Notes under the pieces: generated by a model
Seen by the model: the letters and a program-made list of their open reading frames with translations, nothing else
What the model was told of the DNA's origin: nothing
Databases searched by the model: none
Shown: one piece after another, positions 1 to 9,250 of the stretch
Numbering within the stretch: position 1 is the stretch's first letter
Layout: every line of letters starts with the position of its first letter
From: UASB124 sp041662445
GTDB lineage: Bacteria; Babelota; Babeliae; Babelales; RVW-14
Length of the DNA stretch: 25,528 nucleotides
Reading direction: 5' to 3'
NCBI GenBank assembly: GCA_041662445.1
Contig: JBAZSL010000019.1
Span: forward strand, 1 to 25,528
Position numbers and translations under genes: made by a program

Positions 1-1
1 C

Positions 2-79
2 ATTGATCAAACATCGACACAGGGTATTTCAGACCTCTTTAAACAATACCGGAAAAGGCGGGTAAGAAAACTCAGGTAA
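2..79 (+). CDS. C-terminal tail of an upstream gene (partial)
   Basis: The frame beginning at base 2 is open from the window edge to a TAA at 77-79 and encodes about 25 residues. They end in a strongly basic tail (KQYRKRRVRKLR). The next gene starts 20 bp later on the same strand, so the two may be co-transcribed. Two other frames also lack an early stop over this short stretch, so the reading is chosen on composition and spacing only. Function cannot be told from so little. Confidence 0.4.
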   Translation: MDQTSTQGISDLFKQYRKRRVRKLR

Positions 80-99
80 TATCAATTCAGGGGTAAGCA

Positions 100-1386
100 A
101 TGAAGAAAGTTTTTTTTAAAATAACTTTTATAGCGATGCTGCATCTCAATTGTGTTCAAGCCGCAAAAGTTGTGCCTGGCCGGCCATTTGGATTGGGCAA
201 TTTAGGCGACAGCTGTTGGCTTGCAGGAGGAACGCAAACTTTTCTTGCGGCCTGTTATAACGATCCAACCGTACGCGAGCTTATCCTCAAGCAGAGTCGT
301 AACATCAAAAATCCCGATTCAATGACGTTGGCATTCCTTAATATGGTTGAATATCCTCGTGAAAAAGAAACTCGGGCATTCATACAAGAGATGTGGTGCC
401 ATGAAAAAGTACGGTCTCACAATTCGTGGGGCGGCGAGCCATCGTGGCTTTTACGCGAGATAAGAGATTTGTTATGGCATAAATTTTTTATTTTAGTTCC
501 GAGTATGTTTGAGCGTCACGGCGCTGATGCAGTATTGAAAAAACAAGGTGAACTTTTTGCCATAACATTCAGCTCGCATCGGCACCGCGGGGCGTTTGTG
601 CGTTATGGGAAACAGTGGTTTTTATGCAATGACGATCGAATAACAGCATTGCTCTATAACACGAATTACATCGTTTTCCGCGATGAGCCCAAAAAAACAT
701 TACGCAGATTCCTGGTAGTCAAGGATCCTCAATGGGGAGATATACAGTATGATTTTGATAATTATTATTTTATGTATGATCGCGGTAATGCATATTGCGT
801 GAATGATATATGTCCCGAGTGTCATAAACCATATGGCCCACCATCGCAAGAAAAGTTTGATCCCAACACACATGTTATAGAACATTTGTCCTGTGGTCAT
901 TTTAGGCATGTAAAGTCTGATTTTTATTTGGGGCAAGAAGGATCTGAATACTGTTCACGCGAATTTGCTGATAAACAAGATCCAGAGCGATGTCCTTTAT
1001 GCCCAAAGAGAGGCGAAGAAAGAAAACAGATGGAACCGGCTGCACCAACGCCCGCTGTTCCTGCTTATTCGCTCAAGAATTTTGCGCATGAGCTTCATGC
1101 ATTTCAACAACAGGTTGCGCGACGGGTAGGATTGAAAGATTTGTCGCCAGAACAGAAACAAGCTCTTATTACTGCAGGTGGCAAAGCGTTTAAGGCTGCA
1201 ATACAAGCTCGCATGTTTCAAGATATGCTTGCCTTCCAGGAATACAATCCAGCTTTCTCTGCAGGCTTTATATTGCCCCCACCGCTTCTAGCCCCGGCAC
1301 GGGCATGGTGGCACTGTTCGGCGTGTACCTATCTCAACAATCCAGCGCGCACGCTATGCGAAATATGCGGGGCGGCAAAAAAATAG
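100..1386 (+). CDS. Exported USP-like (peptidase C19) deubiquitinase with RING-like and NZF zinc fingers
   Basis: 428 residues. Residues 1-22 form a signal peptide (MKK, hydrophobic core, VQAA). A ubiquitin-specific protease Cys box lies at 31-47 (GLGNLGDSCWLAGGTQ), making Cys39 the likely nucleophile. The His box follows at 159-182: His162 in HRGAFV, then WFLCNDDRIT with Asn177/Asp178 in the third catalytic position, as in USP enzymes that use Asn. The catalytic core is only about 170 residues, shorter than typical eukaryotic USPs (300 or more). Residues 238-301 hold a Cys/His cluster (CPEC, CGHFRH, C285, CPLC) resembling a RING or zinc ribbon. Residues 403-424 form a RanBP2/NZF finger (WHCSAC, TY, N413, CEIC), a fold that often binds ubiquitin. 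Inferred role: cleaving host ubiquitin conjugates after export. An AGGGG-type ribosome site precedes the start. The secretion route beyond the inner membrane is not evident. Confidence 0.8.
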   Translation: MKKVFFKITFIAMLHLNCVQAAKVVPGRPFGLGNLGDSCWLAGGTQTFLAACYNDPTVRELILKQSRNIKNPDSMTLAFLNMVEYPREKETRAFIQEMWCHEKVRSHNSWGGEPSWLLREIRDLLWHKFFILVPSMFERHGADAVLKKQGELFAITFSSHRHRGAFVRYGKQWFLCNDDRITALLYNTNYIVFRDEPKKTLRRFLVVKDPQWGDIQYDFDNYYFMYDRGNAYCVNDICPECHKPYGPPSQEKFDPNTHVIEHLSCGHFRHVKSDFYLGQEGSEYCSREFADKQDPERCPLCPKRGEERKQMEPAAPTPAVPAYSLKNFAHELHAFQQQVARRVGLKDLSPEQKQALITAGGKAFKAAIQARMFQDMLAFQEYNPAFSAGFILPPPLLAPARAWWHCSACTYLNNPARTLCEICGAAKK

Positions 1387-1423
1387 AATGCTTTGCTTTT
1401 AGGTGCCGTTGACTTCTTACGTC

Positions 1424-1520
1424 GTCCCCTCGAAAGAGGGGACCCAGCTTCTAGATTCCCGCTTTCGCGAGAATGACTTTATTGCTCGCGGGAATGACGT
1501 TGTTGCTCGAGCGAATGACG
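1424..1520. repeat. Palindrome plus three 21-bp tandem repeats
   Basis: An 8-bp perfect stem with a GAAA loop (GTCCCCTC / GAGGGGAC) occupies 1424-1443. After a short linker, three 21-bp units run at 1458-1478, 1479-1499 and 1500-1520. Each ends in GAATGAC followed by G or T and contains a GCTCG or CTTTCGCG core. On the minus strand the units read GTCATTC followed by CCGCG-like sequence, similar to dispersed palindromic repeats seen in many bacterial genomes. It lies between two convergent genes. The small open frames crossing it are not genes. Confidence 0.75.
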
Positions 1521-1550
1521 TTATATGCACCAGCAGGGACCGCATGACTG

Positions 1551-1574
1551 AAGGCCGGGAGAAAACCCGGCCTT
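1551..1574 (-). terminator. Hairpin at the convergent 3' ends, possible terminator
   Basis: A 9-bp perfect stem (AAGGCCGGG / CCCGGCCTT) with a 6-base loop lies 27 bp beyond the stop of the minus-strand barrel gene. Neither side has a strong T run, so intrinsic termination may be weak. It could serve transcripts from both strands. Confidence 0.5.
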
Positions 1575-1600
1575 CGTGTTGTTGGTCGTTGTGAAAAAGC

Positions 1601-3490
1601 TTAGAAGCGTACGACAAATCCACCTTGGTAGTCGCTGTCGCGGAATACGTTCTGACCGGCAAATGTTGAGCTTGCGCTGGCATAGAGCTCAAAGTATGTG
1701 CTGGCTTGATACGAAATTTCGCCACGGAGCTTGTGTGAGATTGCCTCGGTGTGCTTGCGAGCTAGGCCGTTGTCGAGAGGACGAGGATCGTCAACCCATG
1801 CACCACCAACTAAATGTTGTCCAGCAAACGACTGCATCGCGCTGCGTTTATAGGTCAGATGATCTTCTGTCTTGTAGTAGAATTCATATCCAAATACCGT
1901 GCGAATATCACTCGTTTTTGGATGGAAGAAGTTGAAATCAAGTCGACCTACAAAATAACCCCAGTCAACGTCAGCATCGACACGAGGACCAAAGTTCTTG
2001 ATTTGTGCACCTTGAAATGCTGCCATGCGATGCTCAGTTGCTTCGATAACAAATGAGTAATACGCATCCAGCTTCATGTTGATCCACTTAGCTGGTTGGT
2101 AGGCAATCATGCCACCGACTTTAACTTCCCAGTGATCGCCATTGCCTGACATGGTGTTATAAGGATTGCCAAATTGATCTCTGGTTCCACCTGTTGGAAC
2201 GCGTGTACCAACAAACAGCTCGCCGATCCATTCTTTGTTGAAGGTGTGTTCGTAGAACAGATCTACGTCGATGTCACCCAGCATACGACGTTTGCTGGTT
2301 GCCATTTCAAAGCCTTGGCTAGCCAAGAAGCTAATTGGATCTTCTTTGTACAGTTGCAAGCGCTTTTCGATCTGCTGGGAAATTGTATCTGCGCCTTGGA
2401 TAAAATTATCAGGAGCAGCTCCAGCAATATCACGGCCAAGAACCAACCAAAGATTCAACAATTGATCCTGGGTAAGGCCACTATAATTCTTCGTTGGCTG
2501 AACAATTGGAGGTACCGCCGTAAATGGATAAGCGTCAAAAAAGCCAATCCCTTTAAACTGTTCATTGGTAGATGGTTTCACAAAATCTTGAGTTGTGACC
2601 ACACCATTTTCGCTCAATGTCAATGGCCCCGTGCGCTCTGGTTGTGTCACAGTCATTGGATCCAATGGAACATAAGTTGTAGCATCATAAGCGAGGCGTC
2701 TGCTTGAGTTTGGAATCACTGAAGACTGTATTACTCCGGCACTTGGTTTTATAGTCTGGCCAACACCAATTGTTACTGGTTCAACCAACGGTTGCACAGA
2801 ATCTAATAGGTTCTCGCTTAATGGTTGATTTGCAAAGTATGTAAGGCCATCAATCGGGTCCCTTAGCACAAGCGCTGGATTACCTATGCTATCAAGCGGC
2901 AGCCCTGCAATAAGGGCCATATTATACGCCTTAGCCGCAACAGTGGTACTAGCATCGCCCATTTGAAATAGCTGCGATGTTACAAACAATTCCTCTGGAT
3001 CTTCATACTCATCATCAAGATCCTTGCGCTCCATCTCTATGCTGCGAAATGGAACAGTAGCACGCATACCAATGCGGCCTTTGCCTTTCCACACTTCGCA
3101 ATCAAAACGGCCTCCAGTGGTGATACCCCATTCCCAATATTCAACGCGGGGATGAATCTGGACGATATTGAGCCATGGGCTATAGTTCTCAGATGTCATG
3201 TCGATGTGAGAACCTGGAAATATTTCATTGAGCGTGAAATCTGCTTTGTTGAAAATCAATGCTGAAAGTGGATGTTTTTTTGTACCGTGTTTGAGGAAGA
3301 CAGAGTTTGCTTCCTTGGCATGCAATGCCGTCCAGTAATTAACATTGCACTTTGTATCATTGTGCAGTTTTTCAAACGTATAACGGATCGGTCCGCGTTC
3401 AGCGATCCAAGGGGTTCGCATTTCTGTTGCGGCGGCTGAGCCCACAACAAGCACCCCGAGAAACGCTAACTTCTTACAAGTTCTTTTCAT
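1601..3490 (-). CDS. Outer-membrane beta-barrel protein
   Basis: 629 residues. Signal peptide at about 1-21 (MKRTCKKLAFLGVLVVGSAAA). The C-terminal 240 residues show alternating aromatic/polar strands (for example DVDLFYEHTF, WGYFVGRLDFNFF, TVFGYEFYYK, YFELYASASS), and the protein ends in FVVRF, the terminal Phe that BAM uses to recognise barrels. Residues 150-390 are less strand-like and may be a periplasmic or plug region; an acidic patch (DLDDEYEDPEE) lies near 157-167. The ribosome site AAGGGAG is well placed. The gene follows the 1894-residue exported protein by 75 bp on the same strand, so it may anchor or transport that protein. I recognise no named family; porin or two-partner transporter are both possible. 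Confidence 0.75.
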   Translation of the reverse strand: MKRTCKKLAFLGVLVVGSAAATEMRTPWIAERGPIRYTFEKLHNDTKCNVNYWTALHAKEANSVFLKHGTKKHPLSALIFNKADFTLNEIFPGSHIDMTSENYSPWLNIVQIHPRVEYWEWGITTGGRFDCEVWKGKGRIGMRATVPFRSIEMERKDLDDEYEDPEELFVTSQLFQMGDASTTVAAKAYNMALIAGLPLDSIGNPALVLRDPIDGLTYFANQPLSENLLDSVQPLVEPVTIGVGQTIKPSAGVIQSSVIPNSSRRLAYDATTYVPLDPMTVTQPERTGPLTLSENGVVTTQDFVKPSTNEQFKGIGFFDAYPFTAVPPIVQPTKNYSGLTQDQLLNLWLVLGRDIAGAAPDNFIQGADTISQQIEKRLQLYKEDPISFLASQGFEMATSKRRMLGDIDVDLFYEHTFNKEWIGELFVGTRVPTGGTRDQFGNPYNTMSGNGDHWEVKVGGMIAYQPAKWINMKLDAYYSFVIEATEHRMAAFQGAQIKNFGPRVDADVDWGYFVGRLDFNFFHPKTSDIRTVFGYEFYYKTEDHLTYKRSAMQSFAGQHLVGGAWVDDPRPLDNGLARKHTEAISHKLRGEISYQASTYFELYASASSTFAGQNVFRDSDYQGGFVVRF

Positions 3491-3528
3491 GTATCACTCC
3501 CTTTATAATACTTCCTCCGAAGAATAGT

Positions 3529-3556
3529 GGGTGCACCAGACCTTTCCGATGCACCC
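3529..3556 (-). other. Intercistronic hairpin between giant protein and barrel genes
   Basis: In the minus-strand transcript GGGTGCATC pairs with GGTGCACCC (9 bp, one G-U pair) around a 10-base loop. No T run follows, and the next gene's ribosome site lies downstream. This suits an RNA processing or stability element better than a terminator. Confidence 0.45.
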
Positions 3557-3565
3557 TTTATCTCC

Positions 3566-6500
3566 TTATCTAATAATTGCGTAAGCTTGAGCCAATCCAT
3601 TGACACCAACGGTTGCACCGAGCGTTCCATTTGCAATTGCAGGTGCAAACGATTGACTTACTGAAACCTGCTCGAGCGCTATAGTCTCTGAACGAACAGT
3701 CTGTAGGCCATAGTAAGTAACCCCGTTGGCAGCAGTAGTTGAATACTTAGATTGATTTGTTGCATAGCCAACAAGATTGGTAAGCTGGGTTTCGCCAAAA
3801 CATGCCATTCTATTATTCTGCAGTGGCGAAGAAGCAAAGGTTGCAAGCGCAATCGATGGAAGACCTAATGCTCTGAATGCAAGTGCATTATAGAAATATG
3901 TCTGATTCCCGTTATACCATCTACCCGATGTACGATACTTGAAATCACCAAGATCTCTACCGGCACCTTGACGATCAAGAAGTAATGGCGCAGATGCTAG
4001 GAGCGAGTAGTAGCAAACCATATTAGGCGCAAACTTGACAGCACCAGCAGTTAGATTCTGATTTGCTCCGCCCAAATCTCCAACACCGGCATAATCCCAA
4101 ATGTTGACGAAAATTGGATTGGTTGCCGTTGCGGTGCTTGGAACCCACAGAATGTTACCGCCGCCACGTACCTCAGAGTAATCTGGACCATTGAGACCGA
4201 GCTCATAGTACTCTGACACCGGTCCAATTGCCATCAGTGAAGCTAGATCAGAAGAACCATTGTAGATGTTGTTATGCGAGAAGGTTCCTTCGGTAGCGTT
4301 AATAACGATTCTGTTAACGTTGTTGAGGGCTTGTACCTGCCACTCACCATCCCATGGGGTGGTGCCTGGGGTAAAGACTGGGCATGTGTATGTTGTTGCA
4401 CCAACCGTTACCGATTCTCTCTGTACAACACCATTAACATCGGTGACGGGATTGTTGGCAAGAACAGCCGTACTGCCATTTGGATTGCCGTACTTGTTGA
4501 TGACACCAGCTGCAAGACCAAGGAAGCCTTCACGATCAATATGCATCAACGCGCTTGGACCGTTGAGTGCCAAGCTGAAGGTAATAGAGTGATCACTCCC
4601 ATAATAGGTTGGGTTACCAATTTGGAATGCACCGCCTGCCACGTTCTGATCACCAATGAACCATGATGCTTGACGTTGAATACTAACCGTCAGTGCTGTT
4701 GTCTTGGTTAACGAATCGGTTTCAACACCAACAAATGAGTTGCCGTTGACTACCATCTGGGCGTTTTTGTTCAACCAGATTTGGCCTTGACCCAAAATCT
4801 TAATGCGATCACGTGCTGCAGGGGCCGTGTTGTTACCAGCATTGTCGTTGTTCTTGGCATCGGTATATGGAATGAAGGTTGAACCTTGGGTCGCGCCTTC
4901 AAAGATCAGTTGCGATTGATCATTGAAATAGAGGACCAAGCCGCCAGTTGGATTATCAGGCAGTCTGAGTGTTGATCCCTCTTCAAAGATCAGTTTGACC
5001 TTGCCACCGAATGCAATCTCTTGACGAACAGCACCTTGACCAAAGCTGCTCAAATCAAGTTCACCATACGCTGGAATACGAATTTCGTATGGCATTTCTG
5101 AGAAGAAGGTTAAACGATGTGCATCAAACCCTGGTTCGTCTGGGTTGCCAAACTTATCGGTAGCAATCAACGCTTGTCGATCGGTAACGAGCAGGTTGTT
5201 GTTGACATCAACGGTACCATCACCAAGAGGACAAATCGTTACATAGTCTTTGCCGAGCAAATTCCATGCGCTATTGGAAAGTTCATTCCAGTTTCTGCTG
5301 CCAAGACCAATGCGTCCGCCGAACTCAACAAAGAGTACCGCATGCGCACCTTCACTAATAAAGTGATCGGCAACAGGATGGAAGAATCCACCAAGTCCGG
5401 TTGTGCCGGCTGTCGATGCAACTGAGGTAAATTCACGTACGCGTGCTGCAATCGCTCGTACGCCATCGCCGGAGACATCAAGCGCAAATGGGTCGGACAT
5501 CGTTGCGCCGGCAACGTGGAACTGCGTTACATCATCACCAGGACCAATGTAGAGCAGATCTTGTGGACGAGGAGCTGGTGTTCCAACACTCTCGGTTGCA
5601 CGGATCAACCACTCAAGTGTGTTGGATATAGCTGATCTTGTTGCTTTAGGCAGCGTATTCTCAGAACGAACAGGAAGCATGTTCTTATAACGCCAGCCAA
5701 CAGTTACTTCTTCAGCACCTGAGACATCGTTGTAGAAGGTGTTAGTAATGTTACGATCGGTGTTTTCAAAGCTCAAGCGTACATAGCCATCTGTTTCAGT
5801 GCGACGCGCTGCAAACATGGTTGTTGTGATGTTGTATGATTGCACGCCATAGCCGTAGAGCTTGTTATCGAAAGTTACTTGATCGTGAGGAAGATCAACA
5901 ATACCGGTAAGCCAGCAGACGCGGTTAGTACCATCGGCATCGTAATCATTCCAAATGCGCTGAGCAATAAAGGTCGAGAAGACCGATTGGTTTGGAATGC
6001 TTGTACGTGCAAATGGAGCTAATTGACTCTCTGGACGTGTAATGGTGATCTTGCCGCCGTGTTTGACAAATACAACGCCACTATCATCATCGGTTACTGC
6101 CGGTGTTGCAACGGTCTTGCCAAACAGATCAAATGCACCGAAGCATATAATGCTGCCATCAATCGATACTACCGCAGGAGGCAGATGCGCAAGTGCGTCA
6201 ATATCGAAGAGTTCGGTAGTAAATGATGCTCTTGCTGAACCGTCATAAATTGGTTCGCCTGGGAACACATATGGATAGCAATAGGGGAAGGTCGCTGAAT
6301 TACCGCGAGGTGCATAATATCCTTCAATAGGATCTAATCTTACCTGGGTATACTTTGTATCAGCTGGCCAGCCAATAGTCATATTGCAAACTGAGTCAAT
6401 ATCACGATGACCAAAACCAATGATGTCTTCTATAGTTGCACTGTTCAACTCAGAGAATTTGATTGGCAATGCAAATAGAAGCAAGTGATGAGCACGTTGC

Positions 6501-9250
6501 TTGCTGATATACGCTGTTTTTGCTGGTTCGGCCAAACGATCAATAATTGCCTGCACATCTGGATGGAATTGATTACCGTTTTGCATTGAAAGCGTTACGG
6601 TTGCCGAAAGCTCCATGAAGCCGCCATTAGCTGCATTATGTTTGAACACGTCGACCGAGCAGCTATTGGTTGCATAGTTGAAGCTATTGTCATACATGCG
6701 TGACATTAAGCTACCGCACAAGAAGATACGACCATGTCCGGTAAGCATGGTATCAAGTGGATCACCATGATCAAAGAACTTGAATACCGATTCGTTGTCG
6801 CCTGTACGACCTGGAACTCCAAAGTTATCTTTAACTACAAAGCGTACACCTGAAGCATTGAGCGATTCTTGCAATTCAAGTGTCGAATTGTAGAAACGAA
6901 TTTCTGGGAGACGATAACGATCTGGATCGGATTGCGTATTGACCATGGTTGAGCCAATATGCTCACGCGCAAAATACAAACGCTCACCACCCGTTACGCC
7001 TGGATCTGAGTTGACGAAAGGGATTCCATCAACTTTTTTTGTTCCGTCAGAGTGTCGGACGACAAAATCAGTAAATGAGGCAAAGTTGTTGAAGAATAAT
7101 GTTGGCGAATTGTAACGCGTGTAAATAACGGTGGTAAGTAGTGGGCGATTAATCACCGTACCATCATCAAAAATTGGTGTACCATCGCCAAGAATTTCTT
7201 CACCACGATAGTTCAGCAGAATGCTTGCAGCATTAATAACACCTGTTGTGTCACCTTCAGCACCAGCCTTGAATGACATTGGAAGTGCTGTAGTAAATGC
7301 ATGCAACGGACCTTCGACATCAAGGACGTGAAGACCCTCGCCGCCGCTTGTCGTATCAGCATTGGTTGAAAGGCGATAACCATCGTAGGTTCCAGTGCCA
7401 AGAGCAAGAATAGCTGTCCAATCTAACGTTGGATCATTCAGCAACGTTTCGGTGTTTGTACCAAAGAGGTTATTGATAAAGCCATAACGTGATGAAGCAG
7501 AGGCACGCAGATAAAGAGTGCCATTACCCGTTGCGTTTATATACGCCATAGTAGGATCGCCAAGCGAATGCGTATATGGGTCAGCAGCGGTGAATATACT
7601 GACAGGCCATTCTCCACCAACTTCTCGGCTTGGGTTACCGTCTACAAAGAGGGCGGTATCAAGACCATCAACAATAAAGGCTGCTGGATTACGGCTCTTG
7701 AGAAGGCCAGGAGTAGGAACAATGCCTTCTTCATAATCATGCCATGCAAGAGGATCGACAAGGTTGGTTGTACCGGCAACATAGTCAACAAAGACATTGT
7801 TGGCTATATCCATTTGGCCATTAACACCAAGAATGAAGCCTTTGCGTACGTTGATGAGTTTGTTGGCAGCATTTGTTGGCGCAAAGTCATAGCCCCAACC
7901 GAGTGGAGCACCCGTACCATCGATGTTATACAAATCCCAATATGGATCGGACATCAATTTACCATGACTTGCAACATCGCTAACCGCAAGGAGACCACGG
8001 CGATCTGCTTCAGTAGCACCCATATCTGAGGCCAAAATACGCATAAACGCTTCATCACCAGCAGGCAGGGTCAGGTCATATCGAGGATCAATGGGAGACA
8101 GTACCGAAGGCCAATCAAGACCGCTGATGGTTGCTGGATCAAAGTCACTAACGAAATGTCCGGCAATCATGATCGAGCCATCATTGAACGGGAATTTTAT
8201 TTTCTGTCCATCGAGATATTCATAAGCACCACGTACGAACAGGACCATACGGCCAGTTCCGGCGTTTCCGGTATCAAAATCCATGGAACCGTAACCTGCT
8301 TCACCTGTACCATCCATAGAAAGATACGTAATGAAGGAGTTTGGACCAACTTCGATCAAGAGTCGTTGCGCTTCTGCAACAGTAGGATCAACACGACGGA
8401 AGAGCACTTTGGTATCAATTTCGTCTACTTGATCCATGCAAATAAAGACGCGGGTACCACCAGCTGCATGCGATGGCATATCAATAAACGGATAATCCGC
8501 ATCTTCCACGCTGACATATGGAGTCGAATAATCTACTTGGCCGTTGAACTTCACCGATGTGCCATCAGTCATATAGAAAATAACTTCACCAGCACCGGCA
8601 AACGTTACGATAAGGTCTTGGCCCTCAATCGTTTCTGCTTCCTCACCATTGGTTCTGGTAACGGTCTTGCCGCGGAATTCGAGGTTATGCAGAACATTGA
8701 CGGTAATTGTTCGAGCTATTGCAGTCTTGAAATAAACCTGCGAAACGCCAGCTTCTGCAAGAGGAGTTCCCGTCGTAACGGTGTTGACGGCATCAAAATA
8801 TGGTTCGATAACAACATCTTCAGCGATATTGATCGTCATATCTACAGTTGATGCATCCAAAACGACATTACCATTAACCTTAAGTGAGCATGATATAGGA
8901 TTTCCCAAGGCATCAAGTTGTTGCGCAGCACCAGGAGCTGATGGATAGCTTGACCACAAAGAACCATAGACGTTCAATGTTGGGTTAAGTGCTGTTGAAG
9001 TAAATGGTCTATTGTATGATACGCTTGGCGCATCAACAGCAACATAATCTTGATTAAGGTAAACGCCGCCCGTAGTTGCAAAATCGTACGTCCAGGTGTG
9101 CGTAATTTCTGGGTGGTCTGGGTTAGTATAAGTATATGAATGTGTTTCAAGACCTGTACCAACGGGAGCCCAATCATATGCACCGGCGTGCATGAATGGC
9201 AATCCCGCCAGCACTGCACACATCAGTATGCGTCTGAGGTTTTGCTTCAT
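3566..9250 (-). CDS. Giant exported beta-rich surface protein
   Basis: 1894 residues, by far the largest gene here. A signal peptide covers about 1-24 (MKQNLRRILMCAVLAGLPFM, then HAGA). The rest is rich in Gly, Asp, Asn, Thr and Val with short hydrophobic strands separated by Gly/Asn turns (for example GKVKLIFEEGSTLRLPDN, GQIWLNKNAQMVVNG). That pattern is typical of a right-handed beta-helix or adhesin-like passenger. I see no RTX repeats, Ig-like repeats, LPXTG motif or autotransporter barrel; it ends in AYAIIR with no terminal Phe. The barrel protein encoded just downstream could supply the membrane part. A good ribosome site (AAAAGGAGAG) precedes the ATG. The family is not recognised; surface adhesion or surface-layer function is inference. 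Confidence 0.75.
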   Translation of the reverse strand: MKQNLRRILMCAVLAGLPFMHAGAYDWAPVGTGLETHSYTYTNPDHPEITHTWTYDFATTGGVYLNQDYVAVDAPSVSYNRPFTSTALNPTLNVYGSLWSSYPSAPGAAQQLDALGNPISCSLKVNGNVVLDASTVDMTINIAEDVVIEPYFDAVNTVTTGTPLAEAGVSQVYFKTAIARTITVNVLHNLEFRGKTVTRTNGEEAETIEGQDLIVTFAGAGEVIFYMTDGTSVKFNGQVDYSTPYVSVEDADYPFIDMPSHAAGGTRVFICMDQVDEIDTKVLFRRVDPTVAEAQRLLIEVGPNSFITYLSMDGTGEAGYGSMDFDTGNAGTGRMVLFVRGAYEYLDGQKIKFPFNDGSIMIAGHFVSDFDPATISGLDWPSVLSPIDPRYDLTLPAGDEAFMRILASDMGATEADRRGLLAVSDVASHGKLMSDPYWDLYNIDGTGAPLGWGYDFAPTNAANKLINVRKGFILGVNGQMDIANNVFVDYVAGTTNLVDPLAWHDYEEGIVPTPGLLKSRNPAAFIVDGLDTALFVDGNPSREVGGEWPVSIFTAADPYTHSLGDPTMAYINATGNGTLYLRASASSRYGFINNLFGTNTETLLNDPTLDWTAILALGTGTYDGYRLSTNADTTSGGEGLHVLDVEGPLHAFTTALPMSFKAGAEGDTTGVINAASILLNYRGEEILGDGTPIFDDGTVINRPLLTTVIYTRYNSPTLFFNNFASFTDFVVRHSDGTKKVDGIPFVNSDPGVTGGERLYFAREHIGSTMVNTQSDPDRYRLPEIRFYNSTLELQESLNASGVRFVVKDNFGVPGRTGDNESVFKFFDHGDPLDTMLTGHGRIFLCGSLMSRMYDNSFNYATNSCSVDVFKHNAANGGFMELSATVTLSMQNGNQFHPDVQAIIDRLAEPAKTAYISKQRAHHLLLFALPIKFSELNSATIEDIIGFGHRDIDSVCNMTIGWPADTKYTQVRLDPIEGYYAPRGNSATFPYCYPYVFPGEPIYDGSARASFTTELFDIDALAHLPPAVVSIDGSIICFGAFDLFGKTVATPAVTDDDSGVVFVKHGGKITITRPESQLAPFARTSIPNQSVFSTFIAQRIWNDYDADGTNRVCWLTGIVDLPHDQVTFDNKLYGYGVQSYNITTTMFAARRTETDGYVRLSFENTDRNITNTFYNDVSGAEEVTVGWRYKNMLPVRSENTLPKATRSAISNTLEWLIRATESVGTPAPRPQDLLYIGPGDDVTQFHVAGATMSDPFALDVSGDGVRAIAARVREFTSVASTAGTTGLGGFFHPVADHFISEGAHAVLFVEFGGRIGLGSRNWNELSNSAWNLLGKDYVTICPLGDGTVDVNNNLLVTDRQALIATDKFGNPDEPGFDAHRLTFFSEMPYEIRIPAYGELDLSSFGQGAVRQEIAFGGKVKLIFEEGSTLRLPDNPTGGLVLYFNDQSQLIFEGATQGSTFIPYTDAKNNDNAGNNTAPAARDRIKILGQGQIWLNKNAQMVVNGNSFVGVETDSLTKTTALTVSIQRQASWFIGDQNVAGGAFQIGNPTYYGSDHSITFSLALNGPSALMHIDREGFLGLAAGVINKYGNPNGSTAVLANNPVTDVNGVVQRESVTVGATTYTCPVFTPGTTPWDGEWQVQALNNVNRIVINATEGTFSHNNIYNGSSDLASLMAIGPVSEYYELGLNGPDYSEVRGGGNILWVPSTATATNPIFVNIWDYAGVGDLGGANQNLTAGAVKFAPNMVCYYSLLASAPLLLDRQGAGRDLGDFKYRTSGRWYNGNQTYFYNALAFRALGLPSIALATFASSPLQNNRMACFGETQLTNLVGYATNQSKYSTTAANGVTYYGLQTVRSETIALEQVSVSQSFAPAIANGTLGATVGVNGLAQAYAIIR

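Noticed and set aside
1424..1520. CRISPR array
   Set aside because: The 21-bp units are contiguous without unique spacers, and no cas genes are nearby.
1403..1594. Small plus-strand open frame of 63 residues, and a minus-strand frame of 102 residues over 1417-1725
   Set aside because: Both run through the tandem repeat and hairpin, and their composition reflects the repeat. No ribosome site supports either.
2174..2707. 177-residue open frame antisense to the barrel gene
   Set aside because: It lies wholly within a well-supported gene with a signal peptide and barrel C terminus, and has no family motif.
8156..8851. 231-residue open frame antisense to the giant gene
   Set aside because: Antisense shadow of the giant gene, with no motif or ribosome site.
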